A stretch of DNA of 14,814 nucleotides from Holosporales bacterium (lineage in GTDB: Bacteria > Pseudomonadota > Alphaproteobacteria > RUG11792), in contig JAIRZU010000073.1 in NCBI GenBank assembly GCA_031267075.1, forward strand, positions 1-14,814. The letters are read 5' to 3'. Of this stretch, positions 1 through 6,428 are shown in pieces (within the stretch, counting starts at the first letter, position 1; each line of letters starts with the position of its first letter). The notes beneath the pieces were generated by a model, which saw only the letters and a program-made list of their open reading frames with translations, did no database searches and was not told the DNA's origin. A program made the translations under genes and the position numbers.

Positions 1-31
1 CTACCGTTAAACCTACCAATTTGCTTTTCAT
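1..31 (-). CDS. secreted-protein family gene, first 10 codons only (truncated by window edge)
   Basis: An ATG read leftward from 31 encodes MKSKLVGLTV before the window ends. These ten residues match the start of the complete gene at 13197. A GGGAGG ribosome binding site lies just upstream, inside the shared upstream block. I infer a fifth member of the secreted-protein family, with an export signal peptide. Nothing can be said of the body or of any AG repeat, because the sequence stops inside the signal peptide. Confidence 0.7.
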   Translation of the reverse strand, partial: MKSKLVGLTV

Positions 32-119
32 TAGGATTCCTCCCTTAAAGGTTAATCTTCTAGATATATGATACAGTGGGAAGGGTTAAAAAATAGTTAA
101 CGGATGAAATTATTTTTTG
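32..119 (-). promoter_or_regulatory. shared family upstream block, copy 1 (minus strand)
   Basis: Read on the minus strand this carries, in order, an A/T-rich stretch, a CCGTTAAC box, a T-run, TTAACC, and a GGGAGG ribosome binding site before the ATG at 31. The same order occurs at 4590-4701, 7438-7547, 7629-7716 and 13109-13196. This is the most diverged copy: the conserved TATAGAAT segment is replaced by a TATCATATATC stretch. It presumably holds the promoter and leader RNA; which hexamers RNA polymerase uses is not certain. Confidence 0.65.
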
Positions 120-141
120 TTGTGGGAGAGAGGCTGAACTT

Positions 142-150
142 TGGTACAAT
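142..150 (+). promoter_or_regulatory. putative extended -10 promoter for the symporter gene
   Basis: TGGTACAAT fits an extended -10 (TG, one base, then TACAAT, 5 of 6 matches to TATAAT) about 30 bases before the symporter. No good -35 box is seen at the usual distance, which is common for extended -10 promoters. It would drive the run from the symporter through miaA. Confidence 0.4.
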
Positions 151-170
151 GTGATTGTTGGAGGGGCTTG

Positions 171-200
171 ATGTTATCGGATGTTAAAAAAACTAGTTAG
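171..200 (+). other. nine-codon upstream ORF overlapping the symporter start
   Basis: An ATG at 171 follows a strong GGAGGGG ribosome binding site (160-166) at short spacing and reads nine codons (MLSDVKKTS) to a TAG at 198-200. It overlaps the symporter start in another frame. It contains an A7 tract at 186-192. Removing one A would fuse it in frame to the symporter at KKLVSLP. It may be a coupling leader peptide, the true start of a gene with a one-base indel, or chance. Confidence 0.4.
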
Positions 201-1350
201 TCTGCCGGCTATCATTTTAGTCATGCTTGTCGGTGTCGGGTGCTTTGGAGACTACATAGATATCTCCACCAAAGCCCACCTCTTAGCAGTGAGTTTGCTG
301 CTAAAGGGAATCATTGTTTTCGTTCTACCATTCCTAATTTTTTCCTTCGTATTGTACGGGCTCATGAGTTTGAAAAATGAGTCCGTTAAGATGGTGCTGA
401 TACTGGTACCTCTCGTATGCATCTCCAACTTCTCGGGGTTTTGGATATCATATGTAGTGGCGGTTCCAATCCTAAAAACTGGGATTGTGACGGTTTCGAA
501 TTTCGATGTGAGTGATGCGATTATCCCGGCGTGGCAGATCGGCATCACCCCCATAATTAAGAACGACATAGCACTGTTAGCTGGGGTGATCACAGGCTTC
601 ATAGGCAACTTCACAAAGTCCGCCTTCATAGACATGGCTAAGACGAAACTCAACGTCATAGCAAACTTCGTACTGAAGAGAATGATTTGCCCGGTGCTGC
701 CGCTGTTTGTATTAGGGTTCATCATCAAGATGCAGCATGAGGGGACCCTCGGATTAATGATAAGGGAGTACGCAATCTTATTGGGATTAGTGGGAGCATT
801 GGCGTACGGATACATGTTCTTCGTCATGTTCATCCTATCCCGCAGGAGCCTGCGCTCCGCACTTATCAAATTCAGAAACTTACTTCCAGGCGTGCTGATA
901 GGGTTGTTCTGTATGTCGAGTGCAGCGGCTATTCCAACAACAATCGAGGGCAGCGAAAAGAACCTAGACAATCCTGCTATCGCCAAATTCGTAGTACCTG
1001 CAACGGCGAATATGCACCTGCTTGGAGACTGCTTCGCCATCCCAATCATAGGACTCGCATTGATAGTCTCGTTCGGCCAGGCACTGCCAACAGTTGATCA
1101 GTATCTGATCTTTACGTTATATGGTGTCGTTGCTAAATTCGCGGCGGCTGGAATTCCAGGGGGAAGCGCCCTCGTATTCCTACCAATCTTTGAAAACGTA
1201 TTTGGATTCTCGGCACCGATGCTTACAGCTGTGGTAGCTGTGTACGTCCTATTCGACCCCATCGCCACATCGGCCAATGTTTTCGGACATGGCATGTTTG
1301 CTATCTTGTTCGAGAAAGTGTACAATCGGATCATCAGAAAGGTTACGTAA
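181..1350 (+). CDS. dicarboxylate/amino acid:cation symporter (DAACS/SLC1) family, divergent
   Basis: Inner-membrane secondary transporter of 389 residues, rich in hydrophobic segments. The C-terminal half keeps the family plan: a serine/alanine hairpin tip SSAAAIPTT (246-254), an ANM segment (276-278) where the family has NMDG, a second hairpin AGIPGGSA (323-330), and a DPIATSANVFG segment (359-369) matching the family's substrate and Na+ site. Several normally acidic or basic ligand positions are replaced: NMDG reads NMHLLGD, the usual Arg after the Asp is Ala, and the last Asp is His. Substrate and coupling ion therefore cannot be assumed. ATG 181 has no ribosome binding site close by; the strong one at 160-166 suits ATG 171, which is in another frame. 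The GH108 gene follows after 15 bases. Confidence 0.82.
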   Translation: MLKKLVSLPAIILVMLVGVGCFGDYIDISTKAHLLAVSLLLKGIIVFVLPFLIFSFVLYGLMSLKNESVKMVLILVPLVCISNFSGFWISYVVAVPILKTGIVTVSNFDVSDAIIPAWQIGITPIIKNDIALLAGVITGFIGNFTKSAFIDMAKTKLNVIANFVLKRMICPVLPLFVLGFIIKMQHEGTLGLMIREYAILLGLVGALAYGYMFFVMFILSRRSLRSALIKFRNLLPGVLIGLFCMSSAAAIPTTIEGSEKNLDNPAIAKFVVPATANMHLLGDCFAIPIIGLALIVSFGQALPTVDQYLIFTLYGVVAKFAAAGIPGGSALVFLPIFENVFGFSAPMLTAVVAVYVLFDPIATSANVFGHGMFAILFEKVYNRIIRKVT

Positions 1351-1365
1351 GGGATATCATCTAGT

Positions 1366-1929
1366 ATGTGTACTAGGCGTACGCTTGCCGCCATGTTGTG
1401 TGTATTCCTCGCGGCTTGCTCCTCCTCAAGATTCGGCAGGAAGTTCGATTATTCATTCTCAAGGCTGATTGTGGTTGAAGGTGGGTATGTCAATGATCCA
1501 GTGGATAGAGGTGGGGAGACGAAGTATGGGATTTCAAAAAGATCGTACCCTGATATCGACATCAAAAACCTGACCCTTGACCAGGCGAAGGGTATCTACT
1601 ACAAAGACTTCTGGCTTAAGACAAAGCTGGACTGCGTGCGTAATTATGAGGTGGCTTCGAAGCTCCTGGATATAGCGGTTAATTTCGGGCCTGAGCGGGC
1701 TTACGAGATTGCGCAGAGAGCCTTGAGGTCGGCATACCGAGATCCTCATCTGCTTGATGGAGTTGAAGATTGGGATACCCTAGTGAGATTTGCCAATAAT
1801 GTCCCAAGCAACGAAGCGTTCCTTGCCGCACTCAGATCTGAGCAGGCAGCAGCCTACAGAGAAATCGTCAGCAGAAGGGAGCCAATGAATAAGTTCTTGA
1901 ATGTGTGGATGAACAGGGCGTACAAGTAG
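1366..1929 (+). CDS. GH108 family muramidase (endolysin-like) with lipoprotein signal
   Basis: Peptidoglycan hydrolase of 187 residues. The region EGGYVNDPVDRGGETKYGIS (38-57) is the GH108 N-acetylmuramidase signature, with Glu38 as the expected catalytic residue. The rest fits the GH108 domain followed by the small peptidoglycan-binding domain typical of phage endolysins and TtsA-like secretion muramidases. The N-terminus has basic residues, a short hydrophobic stretch and a lipobox LAAC (15-18), suggesting a lipoprotein anchored facing the periplasm; phage endolysins normally lack this. It lies 15 bases after the symporter and 7 bases before xerD, with no other phage genes, so I infer a domesticated enzyme for wall remodelling or secretion. 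The ribosome binding site is weak. Confidence 0.85.
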   Translation: MCTRRTLAAMLCVFLAACSSSRFGRKFDYSFSRLIVVEGGYVNDPVDRGGETKYGISKRSYPDIDIKNLTLDQAKGIYYKDFWLKTKLDCVRNYEVASKLLDIAVNFGPERAYEIAQRALRSAYRDPHLLDGVEDWDTLVRFANNVPSNEAFLAALRSEQAAAYREIVSRREPMNKFLNVWMNRAYK

Positions 1930-1936
1930 GTGACGG

Positions 1937-2863
1937 ATGGCCCCTCCTAATAGATCTCTTTCAAAACCTTCAGAAGTCGTCAGGCTAATCGAGCGCTTCC
2001 AAGAGATGTTGCTTGCCGAGCGAGGATTATCTCTACGTAGCTTAGCGGCCTACAAGTCTGACATACTGGCGTTTTGTAAATTCAAGCAGGAGATCCTTGA
2101 GGCTACCAAAACTGATATCGAGAATTATGTAGGGGTTCTTAAGGCAGAGGGGAGGAGGCCGAGCTCAATTATGAGGAGTATCGCGGCGCTTAGGCAGTTC
2201 TTCTCGTTCCTCTATGATGAGAAGGATATCCAGCAAAACCCGACTATTGACATCAAGATGCGTGCCGTCGGGAAGCCGCTACCAAAGGTGCTATCGGAGG
2301 AAGAGGTTGAGCTGCTACTAGGCTACTTCGAAAAGAATGAGGACCTGCGGCTGAATGCAATGCTTCACATACTATACGGAGCCGGCCTCAGAGTATCGGA
2401 GCTCGTCACCCTCACTAAGGACTCCATAATACGCTGTCAGGAAAGCGGGAGGGTAGCCCTGTTGATTCGCGGGAAGGGAGATAGAGAGAGGATCGTCCAT
2501 CTTAACCATCTTGCAATTGAGGCAGTAGAGTCGTACACTAAGTTAGTTGATGTAACGCACCGCACGACCAAGTACCTTTTCCCGTCACCTTCTAAGCATG
2601 GTCACCTTACGCGTCAGGGCTTTGCAAAGCTCCTGAAGAAACTGGCAGCTGACGTTGGGATTCCCGTTACTAAAGTCTCACCTCATGTAATTAGGCATGC
2701 CTTTGCAACTCACCTCCTCCTGCATGGCGCCGACCTCCTGAGCATTCAGAAATTGCTGGGCCATAAGGACATCTCAACGACACAGATATACACCCACGTA
2801 TCAAACGAGAAGATCAGGAAGCTTGTCGAGGCAAACCCGAACATCAGCAAACTGCACATATGA
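1937..2863 (+). CDS. xerD: tyrosine recombinase XerD/XerC
   Basis: Site-specific recombinase of 308 residues, normal for Xer proteins, which resolve chromosome dimers at dif with a partner and FtsK. The N-terminal core-binding domain spans about residues 12-105. The catalytic domain carries the full tyrosine recombinase set: Arg152 (GLRVSEL), Lys180 (GKGDRER), His250 and Arg253 (HVIRHAFATHLL), His276 (LLGHKDISTTQIYTHV) and Tyr285 as nucleophile. AGGTGA before the ATG serves as ribosome binding site. The stop overlaps the miaA start in an ATGA, so the two are probably translationally coupled. XerD is more likely than XerC from overall resemblance, but this is not certain. Nothing around it suggests a phage or integron integrase. 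Confidence 0.9.
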   Translation: MAPPNRSLSKPSEVVRLIERFQEMLLAERGLSLRSLAAYKSDILAFCKFKQEILEATKTDIENYVGVLKAEGRRPSSIMRSIAALRQFFSFLYDEKDIQQNPTIDIKMRAVGKPLPKVLSEEEVELLLGYFEKNEDLRLNAMLHILYGAGLRVSELVTLTKDSIIRCQESGRVALLIRGKGDRERIVHLNHLAIEAVESYTKLVDVTHRTTKYLFPSPSKHGHLTRQGFAKLLKKLAADVGIPVTKVSPHVIRHAFATHLLLHGADLLSIQKLLGHKDISTTQIYTHVSNEKIRKLVEANPNISKLHI

Positions 2864-3891
2864 GAAAGGTGCTACTGATACTGGGGCCAACCGCCTCTGG
2901 TAAGACTGCACGCGCCCTCGAAGTCGCTAGCAAAATCGGTGGTGAAATCATCAACTGCGATCGCATGCAAATGTACAATTGCCTCAAGATTCTGACGGCG
3001 TTTCCTTCTGATAGCGACATGCAGACCGTCCCCCATAAGCTGTTTGGAGTTCTGGAGTACTACCACGAATCCTCGGCCGTCGCATGGGCTGCACTTGCAG
3101 CCAGGGAAATCGAAACAACATTAGACTTCGCATCAAAACCTCCAGAATCAGGATTATTGCTAGGAGACACGGAGCGCAGAAGCGGAGTGTACTCAGGCGT
3201 ACATGAGCATTCGAGCACCGGCTCGACGCAGCAAGAAACTGATTCTGGAGGTTTGGTTGGAAGTCTATTGCACAAAGGGAAGGTGCCGATCATTGTTGGA
3301 GGTACCGGGCTCTATGTTAATGTGCTAATCGACGGGATAGCGCCACTTCCAACCGTAAGCAAAAATGTGAGAGAGCAGGTTGCAAATATGGACTACAATG
3401 AACTATGCTCAGAGTTGTACAAATCTGATGCGAGGCTGATAGAGGTAATCCCAAGGCAGCGTCATCACCAGGTTATTCGTGCCTACGAAGTCTTCCTCGA
3501 AACCGGGCAATCCGTACTGGAATTTAGAAGCCTCCAAAAGAAGACATTCCTGGAGAACGTGCAGTACGAGTGTGAGGTGCTCAGCTGCGAGAGGGAGGTA
3601 CTGTATGAGCGCATCGATCGCAGATTCGAGAAGATGCTCGAGATGGGCGCTGTTGAGGAAGTCAAACGATTGTTGGAGGTCGTAGAATATGAGCGCCAGC
3701 AGAGAGATGCCATCTTCAAGAAGTACCCGGTTTTTAACGTGATAGGTGCAAGGGAGATAGTGGCGTACTTGGATGGTGATATCTCACTCCAGCAGATGAA
3801 GGAGGCAGCTACGCTAAACTCACGACATTATGCCAAGAGACAAATCACATGGTTCCGCCACCAACTGCCCAAGGGGGTGGGTATTAGCTAG
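2860..3891 (+). CDS. miaA: tRNA dimethylallyltransferase MiaA with an in-frame repeat insertion
   Basis: Transfers a dimethylallyl group to A37 of tRNAs reading UNN codons. Walker A GPTASGKT is at 9-16, the CDRMQMY segment with catalytic Asp34 follows, then GGTGLYV (147-153), a QVIRAYEVF segment (204-212) and the C-terminal RHYAKRQITWFR (322-333). The protein has 343 residues against roughly 300 for the family. The excess sits between a helix ending near residue 86 and the KVPIIVGGTG strand (141-150), and is encoded by a 152-base element with inverted-repeat arms at 3119-3270. All recognised motifs survive, so the enzyme is probably active. The start overlaps the xerD stop. Its TAG shares a CTAG palindrome with the stop of the opposing gene. 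Confidence 0.92.
   Translation: MRKVLLILGPTASGKTARALEVASKIGGEIINCDRMQMYNCLKILTAFPSDSDMQTVPHKLFGVLEYYHESSAVAWAALAAREIETTLDFASKPPESGLLLGDTERRSGVYSGVHEHSSTGSTQQETDSGGLVGSLLHKGKVPIIVGGTGLYVNVLIDGIAPLPTVSKNVREQVANMDYNELCSELYKSDARLIEVIPRQRHHQVIRAYEVFLETGQSVLEFRSLQKKTFLENVQYECEVLSCEREVLYERIDRRFEKMLEMGAVEEVKRLLEVVEYERQQRDAIFKKYPVFNVIGAREIVAYLDGDISLQQMKEAATLNSRHYAKRQITWFRHQLPKGVGIS
3119..3270 (+). repeat. palindromic element inserted in frame in miaA
   Basis: Left arm 3119-3151 and right arm 3239-3270 are near-perfect inverted repeats. Read outward-in, both contain CTGATTCTGGAGGTTT, a 5-6 base variable spacer and GAAGTCTA. The roughly 87-base centre also has short palindromes, such as CGAGC with GCTCG (3213-3226). 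The element codes for residues 87-137, which MiaA homologues such as the E. coli enzyme lack. A single matching arm is in pgpA at 10937-10968. In layout it resembles Rickettsia palindromic elements, which also insert in frame in genes. Confidence 0.75.
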
Positions 3892-4589
3892 TTCTTCGCT
3901 ATGTTCCATAGGCAGACCAGCGCGTTTACCCAGTACGGAGGGTGTTCGTGACCTGGGCGAGCCGTCGCTATATCCATCAGCATACGTGTGGGATAGGGAG
4001 CTGCTGTGTTGGTTTTTAGGTGCTCGTATTCCATGATGTATTCGCTGGCTTGGGCAGCCGCGATCGTCGTCTCTCCGGCCGCAAAGACGCCGGTCATGGT
4101 TGCAGTATAGTAGTTCCGCATTAGCTTGTGCTGCTCTAGGAATCGATCTTGCGCTTCCGTACCAGTTTTGTATTCGAGCGTCCCCTTGACAAATTCATAG
4201 GTCCTGATGCTCCCATCTATGCATATCATGTATGACCATGCATCAGCGACGCTTGTTGGCGCGTATGTGAAGACCTGGTATTGTACGGTCTCATCCTCCT
4301 CCCCATCTATGCAGCTGGTTAGGGCCACTATATCCACTTGTCCGCTTACGCATTTGGCCCCACGGTATATTGTCACAGCAGCTGATTCGCCGAACAGCAT
4401 GGATCGTTCTTGATGACTGTTCACGGCATTCCCTTCATTTCTCTCGAACTCCATGCACGTGCGGAGATGAGACTCATTCTCGATCATTGCTTCCCGGGTA
4501 TCATCATCTGTATCCATCTCTCTAGAACTCCAGGCCTCACAGGCAATGAGTCCTAGTGCTACGGTTAACGTTAACAGTTTGCTTTTCAT
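3888..4589 (-). CDS. putative secreted lipoprotein, MKSKL family, in frame with (AG)3
   Basis: Starting at the ATG at 4589, which has a GGAGG site six bases upstream, the product has 233 residues; a further upstream in-frame ATG lacks that support. The signal peptide MKSKLLTLTVALGLIAC ends in a lipobox-like LIAC (14-17), then WSSRE encoded by the shared motif with three AG units, in frame with the body. The body has several cysteines and a segment TYEFVKGTLEYKTGT that weakly resembles the TYKFV segment of the 6429-7437 product. I recognise no known domain. It is converging with miaA and their stops overlap. I infer a surface or periplasmic lipoprotein; function unknown. Confidence 0.75.
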   Translation of the reverse strand: MKSKLLTLTVALGLIACEAWSSREMDTDDDTREAMIENESHLRTCMEFERNEGNAVNSHQERSMLFGESAAVTIYRGAKCVSGQVDIVALTSCIDGEEDETVQYQVFTYAPTSVADAWSYMICIDGSIRTYEFVKGTLEYKTGTEAQDRFLEQHKLMRNYYTATMTGVFAAGETTIAAAQASEYIMEYEHLKTNTAAPYPTRMLMDIATARPGHEHPPYWVNALVCLWNIAKN

Positions 4590-4701
4590 GTTTTCCTCCA
4601 CTTGAGGATAAAGATTTCTGTAGGTAGGCTATCATGTGAAAGGTTAAAAAATAGTTAACGGAAGAGATTATTTTTGCACATGGGCGTAAAAATAATTTGC
4701 A
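4590..4701 (-). promoter_or_regulatory. shared family upstream block, copy 2 (minus strand)
   Basis: Carries the family order on the minus strand: A/T-rich stretch, a diverged CCGTTAAC box, T-run, AACC, a CCTAC segment and the AGTGGAGG ribosome binding site. The far end (4671-4701) is a 31-base segment identical to 7517-7547. Within it and just before it, ATTATTTTT (4667-4675) and AAAAATAAT (4688-4696) form an inverted repeat around a 12-base spacer. It presumably drives the lipoprotein gene; the frr promoter lies beyond it, facing the other way. Confidence 0.65.
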
Positions 4702-4770
4702 CCAAACCACTATCCTACCTTACCATAGACATATGCGTGAGCTAAGAAATGTGCTCTACTGAAGATCCTG

Positions 4771-4799
4771 TTGGTCGTGCACATTGTGTGTGATACACT
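4771..4799 (+). promoter_or_regulatory. putative sigma70-type promoter for frr
   Basis: TTGGTC (4771-4776) and TACACT (4794-4799) are 17 bases apart, a standard spacing, with partial matches to both consensus boxes. The frr ATG is 39 bases further on. The rest of the 248-base gap between the lipoprotein start and frr is the shared upstream block and unremarkable sequence. Confidence 0.4.
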
Positions 4800-4837
4800 C
4801 ACGTACATTATGAACTGATCTAGAGAAAGCGAGTAAT

Positions 4838-5401
4838 ATGAGTAGCATGGATGCTAGGCTTGAACCATACAAGCGCAAGATGGAGTCATCGCTTGAGGTG
4901 TATGCGAAGGAGTTAGCTGGGATAAGAGCTGGACGCGCCGACCCAGCGTTGCTTGAACCGATTAAGATCGAAGCATACGGCTCGCTATTACCCATGAATC
5001 AGGTTGGGACTGTATCTGCTCCCGATCCCAGGATGCTGACTGTTAACGTATGGGATAAGGATCTAGTTAAGGTTGTTGAGAAGGCGCTGAGAGACTGTGG
5101 TGCCAACCTAAACCCAGTTATAGATGGCCAGCTCGTAAAGGTTCCAATACCACCTCTTTCATCTGAGAGAAGGCAGGAGCTTTCTAAGCTCGCCGGGAAA
5201 TACTCGGAGGATGCGAAAGTAGCAATTAGGAACATACGTAGGGATGCTATGGACTTTGTGAAGGCACTGGAGAAAAACGATGAGATCGGAGAGGATGAAA
5301 TGAAGAGGCTGTCTGACGGAGTCCAAGAATTAACCAACGGATTTTCAAAGAAGGTCGAAGTGATGCTTCAGAGCAAGCAGCAGGATATAACGCAGATATA
5401 G
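4838..5401 (+). CDS. frr: ribosome recycling factor
   Basis: Splits post-termination ribosomes together with EF-G. The 187-residue length matches the family. The N-terminal helix carries IRAGRADPALLEPIKIEAYG, followed by the PMNQVGTVSAPDPRMLTVNVWDK core of domain II, and the long C-terminal helices with the VPIPPLSSERRQEL and IRNIRRDAMD segments are present. The ATG at 4838 has only a weak purine-rich ribosome binding site. In many bacteria frr follows pyrH; here it is preceded by a secreted-protein gene on the other strand, and is followed after 13 bases by a GST-like gene, probably in one transcript. Confidence 0.96.
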   Translation: MSSMDARLEPYKRKMESSLEVYAKELAGIRAGRADPALLEPIKIEAYGSLLPMNQVGTVSAPDPRMLTVNVWDKDLVKVVEKALRDCGANLNPVIDGQLVKVPIPPLSSERRQELSKLAGKYSEDAKVAIRNIRRDAMDFVKALEKNDEIGEDEMKRLSDGVQELTNGFSKKVEVMLQSKQQDITQI

Positions 5402-5414
5402 GGCAGCAAATCTG

Positions 5415-6089
5415 ATGAGACAGTTGTACCACTACCCTCTGTGCGGCTTCTCGAGGGCAGCTAGATTTTTGCTTTCGGAGAAACATTTGGATTATGCCCT
5501 CGTGTATGAGAATCCGTGGGCTCCTTCAGATGATGTCCTAGATCAGAACTTATTTGGGACATTACCGGTTTTGGTCGATATCAATGGGGCTTCGGTGTGT
5601 GGGAGCTCCGCCATTCGCGAGTACGTAAATGAGGCGTATCCTGAAATTGAATTAATTGGCCGTGATTATGCTCAGAAGGCTGAAGCCCGTAAACTCGCCG
5701 ATTGGTTCGATTTCATATTCTACAAGGAGGTGTACTTCCCACTCATCAGGGAGAAGATTTTGAAGAGGTTTGTGAATGATATGAACAGGACTCCGGATCC
5801 GGCTAGCGTAAGGCTAGCATGCTCAAAATTAACACACCATATGGATTACGTTTCGTGGCTCATCGACAGGAGGAACTGGCTTGCCGGTAGGGACTTCTCC
5901 ATCGCGGACATCCATGCTGCCTCCTTCATCTCAGTGCTAGATTACTTGGGCATCATCACATGGGACAAGTATGATATTGCAAGAGGGTGGTATGCCAGGA
6001 TAAAATCAAGAATCGGGTTTAGGGGGATTTTGAGTGATAACCTGCCGCAGATCCCACCGTCGGCCGAGTATTCCAATCCTGATTTTTAA
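5415..6089 (+). CDS. glutathione S-transferase family protein
   Basis: Cytosolic thioredoxin-fold protein of 224 residues. The N-terminal GST domain begins YHYPLCGFSRAARFLLSEK, with Cys10 and Ser13 at the usual catalytic or glutathione-contact site. A TLPVLVD segment holds the expected cis-proline, and GSSAIREYV matches the glutathione gamma-Glu contact motif (commonly ESxAI; here the Glu is replaced by Gly). The C-terminal helical domain has the capping motif LAGRDFSIADIHAASF. It could be a real transferase, a stress protein of the SspA kind, or a thiol-dependent reductase; sequence alone does not decide. It sits between frr and atpC with short gaps, so co-transcription is likely. Confidence 0.85.
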   Translation: MRQLYHYPLCGFSRAARFLLSEKHLDYALVYENPWAPSDDVLDQNLFGTLPVLVDINGASVCGSSAIREYVNEAYPEIELIGRDYAQKAEARKLADWFDFIFYKEVYFPLIREKILKRFVNDMNRTPDPASVRLACSKLTHHMDYVSWLIDRRNWLAGRDFSIADIHAASFISVLDYLGIITWDKYDIARGWYARIKSRIGFRGILSDNLPQIPPSAEYSNPDF

Positions 6090-6102
6090 AGGAGTAGCCT
6101 AG

Positions 6103-6351
6103 ATGAATTTAGTTCTAATCTGCAATGAGGAGAAGGTCTTTGACGGGGCCGCAGTTGAGGTTAATGCCATAACAGATGGCGGTCCGGTTACAATCCTCCC
6201 GCAGCACAAACCGTACCTGACGAAGATATCAGGAAATGTCTCATACATGACAGAGGCAGATGAGCACTTCGCAGTGGACATCATCAAAGGCTTCCTATAC
6301 ACAAACGGCACCGACTGCTTCGTCGTCATCGATAAGGAGCCTGCGAGGTAG
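6103..6351 (+). CDS. atpC: F1 ATP synthase epsilon subunit, short form (beta-sandwich domain only)
   Basis: Product of 82 residues matching the N-terminal beta-sandwich of the epsilon subunit: VFDGAAVEVNAITDGGPVTILPQHKPYLTKISGNVSYM follows the family pattern in which the GxxxILPxHxPxLT segment is typical. The family is usually about 130 residues; the C-terminal helical hairpin that inhibits ATP hydrolysis is absent. A strong AAGGAG site lies nine bases before the ATG, so the gene is well expressed by design. No other ATP synthase gene is in the window, so the operon is split. I infer a working rotor connector without the inhibitory domain. Confidence 0.78.
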   Translation: MNLVLICNEEKVFDGAAVEVNAITDGGPVTILPQHKPYLTKISGNVSYMTEADEHFAVDIIKGFLYTNGTDCFVVIDKEPAR

Positions 6352-6371
6352 TTGGCATCCCTCCCCACCGA

Positions 6372-6396
6372 AACGACCTCCAGTGAGGAGGCCGTT
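6372..6396. terminator. hairpin between convergent atpC and secreted-protein gene
   Basis: AACGACCTCC and GGAGGCCGTT pair around a 5-base AGTGA loop, with a single A-C mismatch. It lies in the 77-base gap between two converging genes, where a bidirectional terminator would be expected. There is no T-run on either side, so intrinsic termination is uncertain. Confidence 0.4.
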
Positions 6397-6428
6397 CGAG
6401 TGGTCTGCTAAGAGAGGGGGCTGAAGGG

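Noticed and set aside
252..1049. Long minus-strand open frame opposite the symporter
   Set aside because: Lies wholly inside a well-supported gene, has no ribosome binding site and no recognisable motif; a mirror-frame artefact.
1937..2863. xerD as a mobile-element integrase
   Set aside because: Length, coupling to miaA and lack of phage or att-like repeats fit the housekeeping Xer recombinase.
3888..3891. miaA and the converging lipoprotein gene share a CTAG palindrome as both stop codons
   Set aside because: Real, but a compact tail-to-tail overlap is common and needs no special function.
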